This document shows, piece after piece, positions 57,243-64,000 of a stretch of 64,000 nt of DNA (the stretch's first letter is position 1; each line of letters opens with the position of its first letter). The stretch is taken from assembly GCF_013386165.1 (NCBI RefSeq), contig NZ_JACAOS010000018.1, forward strand, positions 1 through 64,000, in the 5' to 3' direction. This stretch comes from Pseudomonas gingeri. Its GTDB lineage: Bacteria; Pseudomonadota; Gammaproteobacteria; Pseudomonadales; Pseudomonadaceae. Below the pieces are notes generated by a model that worked only from the letters and a program-made list of their open reading frames with translations, ran no database searches and was not told the origin of the DNA. A program made the translations under genes and the position numbers.

Positions 57243-59369
57243 TCAGAACTCCAGCTCTGCGCTGAAGTACAAGACGCTGCGCTGGTTGTAGTTGTTGTCG
57301 GCCCAGGTGATGGGCTGGTCGTCGAGGCGTTGTTGCAGGGTCCCGGCCAATTCCAGGCTGGCCCGGCGAAAGGGAATACGCTTGGCCAGGCGCAGGTCGA
57401 CCCGTTCGAAGCGATATTGATTGATGGCATCGTCGCCATAGTAGAAGACCGAACTGGACCAGCCGTGGCTCCAGTCGCGCATCCAGCCGGCCGAGCCGCT
57501 GTTGCGGGCGGTGAACTGTTCGTCGACCGGGTTGCTGGCGTGGACATCGACATAGGCATAGGTCAGGCGCAGGCGGTCGGCGCTGCCCAGGCGCCAGTCG
57601 AACTGGGCTTCGCTGCCGGTGAAGCGTGAGCTGTTGGCATTGCTGGCGATGTACTGGTTGTTGCGCAACGGCGTGCTGATCATGTCGCTGATCTCGTCGT
57701 AGAACAGCTTCACGTCGAGGCTCAGGCCGATTTCGGCGAAGAAACCGTTATAGCCCAGTTCCCGCGAACGCATCCGTTCCTTGTCCAGGTTTCCCGGGCC
57801 ACGGGTCTGGACGAAATACTGACCGCTGTTCTGGCCGTAGGTGGGCGAGCTCAGGTTGGTGACTCTATAGCTCCAGTTGACGTTGTTCTCGAACATGTCC
57901 GGCGAGCGAATGGCTTCGGAATACACCGCGCGCAGGCCGTGCCGGGGATTGATCAGGTAGTTGACCGCAAAGCGCGGGGTCAGGGAGGCTCCGGTCAGTT
58001 GCGCGTCTTCGTACATGGCGCCGCCCTGGACCAGCCAGTGTTCGCTGGCACGCCATTCGAGCTGGCCAAACAGGCGCCAGGTGCTGTCGTCGATGGTGCC
58101 GTCGAAGTAGGTCTCGGAGTCGGCTTTGTCATAACGGTAGTTCATGCCACTGACCAGGCGCAGGCCGTCCGACAGGCTCAGGGTGTCCTGCAGTTCGAGG
58201 TCGTAGCGGGTCTCGCGGGTGCTCTGGTCGATATTGCCGCAGACGGTCTGGCTGGCGCCCTGGTTGTACCATTGGTTCAGCACCTGATTGGCCAGTGCCT
58301 GTTCCGGGGCGCCACCTGGAGGGGGACTGCCCACCGCGTACTGGGTCATGTTGCGTGCCAGGTTTTCGGCATAGTTGGGATTCAACTGCCATAACCGGGT
58401 CAGCTCCGGACTGAACGATACTTTAGCGTCGCAGGCTTGCCAGACCTGCTGGCGATCCCAGTGCTGGGCCGAACCCTGGATATACAGGCTGTGCTGGGGA
58501 TTGATGTCGAGGTTCCAGCGCAGCGAGCCGGCGTAGTCCTTGGCCAGCACATCGGAGTTGTCGCCGGCCGCGGTGATCCCGGGGAATACCGCCTGGTAGG
58601 TGTAGGGCCGTTGGTTGGTGCCGTCCTTGACGTTCAATTGCCAATCGATGCTCTGCTGTTCATTGAGCGTCTGGCTGACCGAGAGATTGACCCGGGTGAT
58701 GCGCCGGCCATCGCGGTAGTCGTTGCCCAGGTGGTCGCTCTGGAACCCTTCATCTTCCTCGCCGGACATCGACAGGCGCAGGTCGCCGGTGCCCCAGCCG
58801 TTGCCCTGGCTGGCGTACCAGTCATTGATGCCGCGTTCGCCGCGGGTGATCTTCAGGGTCGAACCGTGGGTGCTGCCCGGTGACTTGGTGAGGATATTGA
58901 CCACCGCCATCAGTGCGTTGGCGCCGTAGCTGACGGTGTTGGGACCGCGAAACACTTCGATGCGCTCGATGTCTTCGAGGGCGACCGGGATATCGCTCCA
59001 GTCCACGGTCGCCAGGCCCGCGCGGTAGACCGAACGGCCATCGATCAGCACTTGCATGCGCCGGGCGTTGCTGGCGTCGGTGCCGTGGTAGTTGATGCTG
59101 GGCTGGTTGCCGTTGGTGTAGCCGACCATCATGCCCGGCACCAGGCGCAGCAGTTCGGCGATATCCCGGGCGCCACTGGCCTTGATCAGTTCGTTGTCGA
59201 TGACCGTCATGCTGCCGGGGACCGCGGCCGGCGATTGTTTCAGGCGAGTGGCCGTCAACACCTCGGGCAGGGGCTGGTTTTCCATAAACAGGTCGTCAGC
59301 CAGCAACGGGCCGCTGAATATCAGGGCCAGGACGACGGAGGAGCGTGTGGTGGGAGGGCCAAAAGACAC
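57243..59369 (-). CDS. TonB-dependent outer-membrane receptor
   Basis: This receptor of about 708 residues has a signal peptide (LALIFSGPLLA|DDLF), a plug domain with PGSMTVIDNELIKASGARD, LIDGRSVY and IERIEVFRGPNTVSYGANAL, and a beta barrel ending in the outer-membrane signature AELEF. The plug resembles BtuB/CirA-type receptors. GTG 59369 with AAGG 7 nt upstream is chosen; ATG 59402 is possible. It heads a three-gene operon with a binding protein and a hybrid kinase. The ligand is unknown; no siderophore genes are nearby. Confidence 0.85.
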   Translation of the reverse strand: MSFGPPTTRSSVVLALIFSGPLLADDLFMENQPLPEVLTATRLKQSPAAVPGSMTVIDNELIKASGARDIAELLRLVPGMMVGYTNGNQPSINYHGTDASNARRMQVLIDGRSVYRAGLATVDWSDIPVALEDIERIEVFRGPNTVSYGANALMAVVNILTKSPGSTHGSTLKITRGERGINDWYASQGNGWGTGDLRLSMSGEEDEGFQSDHLGNDYRDGRRITRVNLSVSQTLNEQQSIDWQLNVKDGTNQRPYTYQAVFPGITAAGDNSDVLAKDYAGSLRWNLDINPQHSLYIQGSAQHWDRQQVWQACDAKVSFSPELTRLWQLNPNYAENLARNMTQYAVGSPPPGGAPEQALANQVLNQWYNQGASQTVCGNIDQSTRETRYDLELQDTLSLSDGLRLVSGMNYRYDKADSETYFDGTIDDSTWRLFGQLEWRASEHWLVQGGAMYEDAQLTGASLTPRFAVNYLINPRHGLRAVYSEAIRSPDMFENNVNWSYRVTNLSSPTYGQNSGQYFVQTRGPGNLDKERMRSRELGYNGFFAEIGLSLDVKLFYDEISDMISTPLRNNQYIASNANSSRFTGSEAQFDWRLGSADRLRLTYAYVDVHASNPVDEQFTARNSGSAGWMRDWSHGWSSSVFYYGDDAINQYRFERVDLRLAKRIPFRRASLELAGTLQQRLDDQPITWADNNYNQRSVLYFSAELEF

Positions 59370-59496
59370 GGCACAGCCTTGAAAAAAATAATAGCCGTGC
59401 ATGTTAACCGAGCTTGGCGGGTTTGCCATGGCGTATGGCCGTCATTGTATCGGCTGAATCAGTCAACCCCCCGAAACCCTAGGCCCGCCGCACACC

Positions 59497-59584
59497 TGTA
59501 GGAGCCGGCTTGCCGGCGATGAGCGATAACGCGGTCTGCCTGTAACACCGCAGCGCCCGCATCGCCAGCAAGCCGGCTCCTACA
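59497..59584. repeat. REPIN, GGCTTGCCGGCGAT type
   Basis: Inverted pair TGTAGGAGCCGGCTTGCCGG / GCCAGCAAGCCGGCTCCTACA between the TonB-dependent receptor gene and gpsA, about 60 bp before the gpsA -10 box. Confidence 0.9.
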
Positions 59585-59642
59585 AAGAATTGCGTTCGGC
59601 TGGTCGATTGGTATTGGGGCTGGCTGCCGGTGGCGTGCTCCG

Positions 59643-59648
59643 TATAAT
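59643..59648 (+). promoter_or_regulatory. -10 element of gpsA
   Basis: A perfect TATAAT lies 38 nt before the gpsA ATG. CTGGCT at 59620-59625 is 17 nt upstream and could be a weak -35. Confidence 0.6.
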
Positions 59649-59685
59649 GCAGCCATCGCCATTGGTAGGGATAGACGGGTTACAT

Positions 59686-60711
59686 ATGACTGAACAGTAC
59701 CCAATCGCGGTTCTGGGTGGCGGAAGTTTCGGCACCGCCATCGCCAATCTGCTGGCCGAGAACGGTCACCGGGTGCGCCAATGGATGCGCGACCCCGAGC
59801 AGGCCGAGTCCATTCGCGTCAATCGCGAGAATCCGCGTTACCTCAAGGGTATCAAGGTGCACCCGGCGGTCGAGCCGGTGACCGACCTGGTCGCGACCCT
59901 CGATGACTGCGAACTGTTTTTTGTCGCCTTGCCCTCCAGTGCCTTGCGCAGTGTGCTGGCGCCCCATGCCGAGCGTCTGGTCGGCAAGTTGCTGGTGAGC
60001 CTGACCAAAGGTATCGAGGCCCATACCTTCAAGCTGATGAGCGAGATCCTCGAGGATATCGCGCCACAAGCACGGATCGGTGTGTTGTCCGGGCCGAACC
60101 TGGCCCGCGAAGTGGCCGAGCACGCGTTGACCGCCACGGTGGTCGCCAGCGAGGACGAGGCGCTTTGCAGCCGCGTCCAGGCCGCGTTGCATGGGCGGAC
60201 CTTCCGTGTCTACGCCAGCGCCGACCGCTTTGGCGTCGAGTTGGGCGGGGCGTTGAAGAACGTCTACGCGATCATTGCCGGCATGGCGGTGGCCTTGGAC
60301 ATGGGCGAGAACACCAAGAGCATGCTGATTACCCGGGCCCTGGCGGAAATGACCCGCTTTGCCGTCAGCCAGGGCGCCAACCCCATGACGTTCCTCGGCC
60401 TGGCCGGGGTCGGCGACCTGATCGTCACCTGCTCCTCGCCCAAGAGCCGCAACTATCAGGTCGGCTTCGCCCTCGGCCAGGGCTTGAGCCTGGAAGAGGC
60501 GGTCACCCGCCTGGGCGAAGTCGCCGAAGGGGTCAATACCCTCAAGGTGTTGAAGGTCAAGGCGCAGGAAGTCGGGGTCTATATGCCCTTGGTGGCCGGT
60601 TTGCATGCCATTCTGTTTGAAGGGCGGACCTTGGCCCAGGTGATCGAGTTGCTGATGCGCGGCGAGCCGAAAACCGATGTCGATTTCATTTCCACCAGCG
60701 GTTTCAACTGA
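59686..60711 (+). CDS. gpsA: NAD(P)-dependent glycerol-3-phosphate dehydrogenase
   Basis: The 341-residue enzyme has the Rossmann motif [30 protein letters not shown] and the catalytic Lys region in [15 protein letters not shown]. It reduces dihydroxyacetone phosphate to sn-glycerol 3-phosphate for phospholipid synthesis. ATG 59686 matches the usual N-terminus. It leads a small operon with a DUF4389 gene and sixA. Confidence 0.96.
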   Translation: MTEQYPIAVLGGGSFGTAIANLLAENGHRVRQWMRDPEQAESIRVNRENPRYLKGIKVHPAVEPVTDLVATLDDCELFFVALPSSALRSVLAPHAERLVGKLLVSLTKGIEAHTFKLMSEILEDIAPQARIGVLSGPNLAREVAEHALTATVVASEDEALCSRVQAALHGRTFRVYASADRFGVELGGALKNVYAIIAGMAVALDMGENTKSMLITRALAEMTRFAVSQGANPMTFLGLAGVGDLIVTCSSPKSRNYQVGFALGQGLSLEEAVTRLGEVAEGVNTLKVLKVKAQEVGVYMPLVAGLHAILFEGRTLAQVIELLMRGEPKTDVDFISTSGFN

Positions 60712-60735
60712 TATTCAGCGCCACGGGAGCGAGTC

Positions 60736-61071
60736 ATGAACGAGTCCAAGTACGAATCCATTGTGTTGCGCATTGTCTGGATGCTGGTGTTCCTGCTGGT
60801 CTGGCAGGTTGCCCAGTTCATCCTCGGCGCAGTCGTGCTGGTGCAGCTGGGTTACAGGTTGTTCTACGGTGCGCCAAGCGCCAACCTGATGAGCTTCGGC
60901 GACAGCCTGAGCCAGTTCCTCGCCCAGATCGGTCGTTTCGGCACTTTCCACACTGAACAGAAGCCTTGGCCGTTCGCTGATTGGCCGACCCCACGGGCGC
61001 CTGAGGGCGAAGCCCCGCATGTGGTACCGCCGACGCCGCATCCGGCCCGTGACGAGGAACCCAAGCTATGA
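60736..61071 (+). CDS. DUF4389 membrane protein
   Basis: The 111-residue protein has one long or two short transmembrane segments (about residues 10-40, VLRIVWMLVFLLVWQVAQF). A short helix and a Pro-rich cytoplasmic tail (PPTPHPARDEEPKL) follow. It matches DUF4389 in size and in the N-terminal hydrophobic pattern. Its stop overlaps the sixA start in ATGA. Function unknown. Confidence 0.82.
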   Translation: MNESKYESIVLRIVWMLVFLLVWQVAQFILGAVVLVQLGYRLFYGAPSANLMSFGDSLSQFLAQIGRFGTFHTEQKPWPFADWPTPRAPEGEAPHVVPPTPHPARDEEPKL

Positions 61072-61517
61072 AAGTCTGGGTTCTGCGTCATGGCGAAGCC
61101 GAACCCCAGGCCCGCAGCGACGCCGAACGGGCGTTGACCGCCCATGGCCGCGAGCAGGTTCTGCACAGTGCCGCCCACCTGATCGGCCAGCCGTTGCAGG
61201 CGATCTACGCCAGCCCTTACCTGAGGGCGCAACAAACCGCGCGGCTGGTACGCGAGGCGCTGGGTTTCGAGGCCGAGATCATCACCGTGCCCTGGCTGAC
61301 CCCCGAGAGCAATCCACGGGATGTCAGCCAGCGTCTCGACACGGAGCAGGACCTGTTGCTGGTCAGCCATCAGCCGCTGGTGGGCAATCTGCTCAGCTTG
61401 TTGCAGCATGGCCATGTGCGCCAGCCGGTGCCCATGGGCACGGCCAGCCTGGCCGAGCTGGAAGGTGAGTTGCCGCTGGACGGGGCGATGACGTTGCTAG
61501 GCGTCAGGCACCCCTGA
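61068..61517 (+). CDS. sixA: phosphohistidine phosphatase SixA
   Basis: The 149-residue histidine-phosphatase-superfamily protein has the RHGEAE motif with the nucleophilic His at residue 8, SPYLRAQQTARL and the second catalytic His in VSHQPLVGNLL. SixA removes phosphate from HPt domains or PTS proteins. Encoded a few kilobases from a hybrid kinase that lacks its own HPt, though nothing shows that the two interact. Confidence 0.92.
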   Translation: MKVWVLRHGEAEPQARSDAERALTAHGREQVLHSAAHLIGQPLQAIYASPYLRAQQTARLVREALGFEAEIITVPWLTPESNPRDVSQRLDTEQDLLLVSHQPLVGNLLSLLQHGHVRQPVPMGTASLAELEGELPLDGAMTLLGVRHP

Positions 61518-61520
61518 GGT

Positions 61521-62336
61521 TCAGTGGCTCAACACCGCACCGAGCAGATCGGTGCGGGTGTTCTTCAAGGTCGCGGCATTGACCTTGGCGCCCTTGAACA
61601 GACAGGCTTCAAAGTGACCGGAGAGCACCGTGTTCCGCAGGTCGCAATGGCTGAAATCGTTGCTTTTGAAACCACTCGACAGCAACGCGCCGTTGAGGTT
61701 GGCGGCCCTGAAGTCGGCCTGCTGGTATTGCCCGAAAAATCTCACCCCACGCAGATCTCCGCCACTCAGGTCGACGCCGATCATATTGACGTTGGTCACC
61801 TGCAAGCTCCGTAGCGCCTGGCAGATCGAGGCCTTGCTCCAGTACCTGAAGGCGCGGTGGGTCTCGTCGTCCTGGAACGGCAGGCACGCGACAGCCTGGT
61901 GATCCCGGGCGGCGATGTTCAAGGCGCTGCGCTTCAGGGCATTGGTCAGTTGGGGGGACAGCGAGGGCGGCACCCGCAAGTCGAAGAGTTTCTTCTGCAC
62001 ATGCAGGGAAACCCGGCCGCCCCCGTCCAGGTGCACACCGTCCCAACTGTTGAGGATGCCGGTAAAGCGCGCGGCGGCGGCCACCATCAGTTCCAGCAGG
62101 TCGGCCAGCGGGTACTGGCGCAGGGACGGCGCGCTGCCAAGGAATCCCCGTGCCTGGGCCAGCGAGTCCTTCAACCCGAGCAGGGTCAGGTCCCGTTCGA
62201 TCTGCGAGAAGTCGCCTGGCATCAGTTCGCCGAGCAGGCTGCTGTGCAGCTCGTTCGGGCTGGCGTTGGAGAGGATGGGGACCTGGGCGTTACCCGAGGG
62301 CATGAAGCGACGAAGAAGACGGCCTATCGTTGCCAT
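61521..62336 (-). CDS. pentapeptide-repeat protein
   Basis: The 271-residue protein has an N-terminal region of unknown fold (about 1-185). A C-terminal run of pentapeptide repeats (about 186-262) follows, in which the central L/F recurs every five residues: VDLSG, GDLRG, ADFRAANLNG and CDLRNTVLSG. No signal peptide or membrane segment is seen. ATG 62336 fits better than ATG 62393. It converges on sixA with a gap of only 3 nt, so transcripts must overlap. Roles range from gyrase protection to secreted effectors; I cannot choose. Confidence 0.75.
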   Translation of the reverse strand: MATIGRLLRRFMPSGNAQVPILSNASPNELHSSLLGELMPGDFSQIERDLTLLGLKDSLAQARGFLGSAPSLRQYPLADLLELMVAAAARFTGILNSWDGVHLDGGGRVSLHVQKKLFDLRVPPSLSPQLTNALKRSALNIAARDHQAVACLPFQDDETHRAFRYWSKASICQALRSLQVTNVNMIGVDLSGGDLRGVRFFGQYQQADFRAANLNGALLSSGFKSNDFSHCDLRNTVLSGHFEACLFKGAKVNAATLKNTRTDLLGAVLSH

Positions 62337-62559
62337 GGAGATCTCTTGCAAGGGCTGGAAGGCGGAAATTCGACGCGATATGCCCCTCGACAACTATCAG
62401 ATTCCGCCCGGCTTTCCCGCTGCGGTCCGTTGCCTCCTGCGTGGCGTACGGCCTTTTTCAGCTTGCGAGTTTCTGTTCTTCCGTGAAATAGTCGACCGAG
62501 CGTCTGCTTGGTTCAGAGGGTTGCAGGCATGACGAACAACCACAGTAGGGGAATCAACG

Positions 62560-63003
62560 ATGGCTTTGTGGCGCACCGCACCGAATCTCGAACAACTCAA
62601 TGCCTTGCAGAAAAACACCATCGGCGAACTGCTGGATATTCGCTTCGAGGCCTTCGATGACGAATCGCTGACCGCGAGCATGGTCATCGACCATCGTACC
62701 CATCAACCCTATGGCCTGTTGCACGGCGGGGCGTCGGTGGTGCTGGCGGAAAGCGTCGGTTCCATGGCCAGTTACCTGTGCATCGACGCGAGCCAGTTCT
62801 ATTGCGTGGGCCTGGAAATCAACGCCAACCATCTGCGCGGCCTGCGCAGCGGGCGGGTGACCGCGGTGGCCAAACCGATTCATATCGGTCGCACCACCCA
62901 TGTCTGGGATATCCGCCTGACCAGCGACGAGGGCAAGGCCAGTTGCGTGTCGCGCCTGACCATGGCCGTGGTGCCGCTGGGACAAACACCGCCGGCGCGC
63001 TGA
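62560..63003 (+). CDS. YdiI-like hotdog acyl-CoA thioesterase
   Basis: The 147-residue protein has YGLLHGGASVVLAESVGSMAS, with the catalytic Glu of the YdiI/EntH group, and GLEINANHLRGLRSG, RLTMAVVPL. It aligns end to end from memory with E. coli YdiI (1,4-dihydroxy-2-naphthoyl-CoA hydrolase). Pseudomonads do not make menaquinone, so another aryl- or acyl-CoA is the likely substrate. It may be co-transcribed with the two hydrolase genes downstream. Confidence 0.9.
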   Translation: MALWRTAPNLEQLNALQKNTIGELLDIRFEAFDDESLTASMVIDHRTHQPYGLLHGGASVVLAESVGSMASYLCIDASQFYCVGLEINANHLRGLRSGRVTAVAKPIHIGRTTHVWDIRLTSDEGKASCVSRLTMAVVPLGQTPPAR

Positions 63004-63114
63004 GTCGCACCATAGCCGTGGCCGGACTGTCATCATTCCTGGCAGTTACGGTCATTGCTGTCGTGCCGGCTCCTGCCGACAATGGACACTGGTTTTTTCC
63101 GAGATGCTCCCGGT

Positions 63115-63924
63115 ATGTCGCAGCCCGTGTTTTTCGCCCACGCCAACGGTTTTCCCTCGGGGACCTACGGCAAGTTGTTCGCCGCGCTGGCCCCGGAGTA
63201 TCAGGTGGCGCATCTGCAACAGCATGCCCACGACCCGCGTTTCCCGGCGGACGATAACTGGCACAACCTGGTCGACGAACTGATCCACCACCTGGAGCAA
63301 CAGCCCGAACCGGTCTGGGGCGTCGGCCATTCCCTGGGCGGCGTCCTGCATTTGCACGCGGCCCTGCGACGTCCGCAGCTCTACAAGGGCGTGGTGATGC
63401 TCGACTCGCCGGTGTTGACCCGCGCCGACCAGTGGGTGATCCGCGCCGCCAAGCGCCTGGGTTTTATCGATCGCCTGACACCGGCCGGCCGCACCCTCGG
63501 ACGGCGGGAGGAGTTCGCCGATCTCGCCGCCGCGCGTGACTACTTTGCCGGCAAGACCCTGTTTCGCGGCTTCGATCCGGAGTGCTTCGAGGCTTACCTG
63601 CAACACGGTCTGCGCCAGGAGGGTGAACGTCTGCGCCTGAGCTTCGATCCGGCCACGGAAATCAGTATCTATCGTGGCGTGCCCCATACCAGCCCCGGAC
63701 TGGCCCGGCATTTGAAAGTGCCGCTGGCGGTGGTCCGTGGCCAGCAGAGCCGCGTGGTCATGCCCCATCACACCCGCAGTGTCGGCCGCCTGCCCCATGG
63801 CGAATCCCTGAGCATGCCCGGCGGCCATATGTTTCCCCTGGAGCGTCCGCAGGACACCGCGCGCTTGCTCAAGGATATTTTCAGCCGCTGGGAACACCAG
63901 GCCGGGCAGGAGCGTTGCGCATGA
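63115..63924 (+). CDS. alpha/beta hydrolase 1
   Basis: The 269-residue protein has FAHANGFPSGTY near the N-terminus (oxyanion loop), the nucleophile elbow GVGHSLGGVLH (about residue 74) and the catalytic His in PGGHMFPLE near the C-terminus. ATG 63115 is chosen over ATG 63055 because it gives the typical short N-terminus. Its stop overlaps the next gene in ATGA. Substrate unknown. Confidence 0.88.
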   Translation: MSQPVFFAHANGFPSGTYGKLFAALAPEYQVAHLQQHAHDPRFPADDNWHNLVDELIHHLEQQPEPVWGVGHSLGGVLHLHAALRRPQLYKGVVMLDSPVLTRADQWVIRAAKRLGFIDRLTPAGRTLGRREEFADLAAARDYFAGKTLFRGFDPECFEAYLQHGLRQEGERLRLSFDPATEISIYRGVPHTSPGLARHLKVPLAVVRGQQSRVVMPHHTRSVGRLPHGESLSMPGGHMFPLERPQDTARLLKDIFSRWEHQAGQERCA

Positions 63925-64000
63925 GTCATCCGGTCGAGGAGGTGCGCCTGAGCCTGCCGCATATCGAATTGGCGGCCCATCTGTTCGGTCCCGAGGACGG
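63921..64000 (+). CDS. start of a second gene, probably another hydrolase (truncated)
   Basis: ATG 63921 overlaps the preceding stop, and AGGAG lies 8 nt before it. The visible N-terminus reads MSHPVEEVRLSLPHIELAAH and continues past the window end. The phrase IELAAHLFGPEDG fits the first strand of an alpha/beta hydrolase, and adjacent hydrolase pairs are usual at this place in Pseudomonas. The catalytic part is not in view. Confidence 0.65.
   Translation, partial: MSHPVEEVRLSLPHIELAAHLFGPED

Noticed and set aside
62337-62559. Hrp-box search upstream of the pentapeptide-repeat gene
   Set aside because: A TGCGTGG (CCACGCA) and a GGTTCA piece exist but not at the required 15-16 nt spacing, so there is no support for type III effector regulation.

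Overview
The window looks like a chromosomal segment of a Pseudomonas of the fluorescens complex. The DNA is GC-rich, the gene order minC-minD-minE-rluA-M18 aminopeptidase and gltA-sdhCDAB-sucAB-lpdG-sucCD is typical of the genus, and eleven intergenic loci carry the short palindromic REP/REPIN elements characteristic of this group. I see no rRNA, tRNA, prophage, insertion sequence or CRISPR array.

Layout. (1) 1-5.9 kb: a divergent promoter region with two mirror-image lux-box-like operators, followed by an 1843-residue protein built of Ig-like repeats; six of the repeats are tandem 279-bp DNA copies. (2) 5.9-12.4 kb: a minus-strand operon for a binding-protein-dependent ABC importer with two cytoplasmic phospho-ester enzymes, next to a divergent GntR/UTRA regulator; the regulator and the binding-protein gene share a TGGTCTAG-type operator. 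(3) 12.6-28 kb: envelope and housekeeping genes (YbiO-like MscS channel, M18 aminopeptidase, RluA, MinCDE, lipid A acyltransferase, patatin-like lipase, YigL-like phosphatase, an MlaA-like protein coupled to a secreted alpha/beta hydrolase, a GH17-type glucan enzyme), with most of the REPINs, including a four-fold tandem array. (4) 28-31.2 kb: an orphan betaine-type binding protein and a DUF485-ActP acetate symporter pair. (5) 31.3-44.4 kb: the TCA-cycle locus, with gltA divergent from sdhCDAB-sucAB-lpdG-sucCD; clear sigma70 promoters drive both directions. (6) 44.7-54.2 kb: brnQ, small lipoprotein, two coupled hotdog thioesterases, htpG with a sigma32-type promoter, a dienelactone-hydrolase-like enzyme, pirin, OsmC, a WxxGxW/His-Pro-rich secreted protein, and fabA-fabB with a FabR/DesT-like operator. 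(7) 54.4-64 kb: an operon of TonB-dependent receptor, periplasmic binding protein and GacS-like hybrid kinase, then gpsA-DUF4389-sixA, a pentapeptide-repeat protein, a YdiI-like thioesterase and two coupled alpha/beta hydrolases, the second cut by the window end.

The TCA block is a complete set for oxidising acetyl-CoA from citrate synthase through 2-oxoglutarate dehydrogenase, succinyl-CoA synthetase and complex II; only aconitase, isocitrate dehydrogenase, fumarase and malate dehydrogenase are absent from the locus. The most promising candidates for undescribed biology are the lux-box-like divergent promoter with the giant Ig-repeat protein, the organophosphorus-type import and hydrolysis operon with its own regulator, and the receptor-binding protein-hybrid kinase operon. 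Functions are assigned from motifs and remembered family knowledge; no database search was possible.
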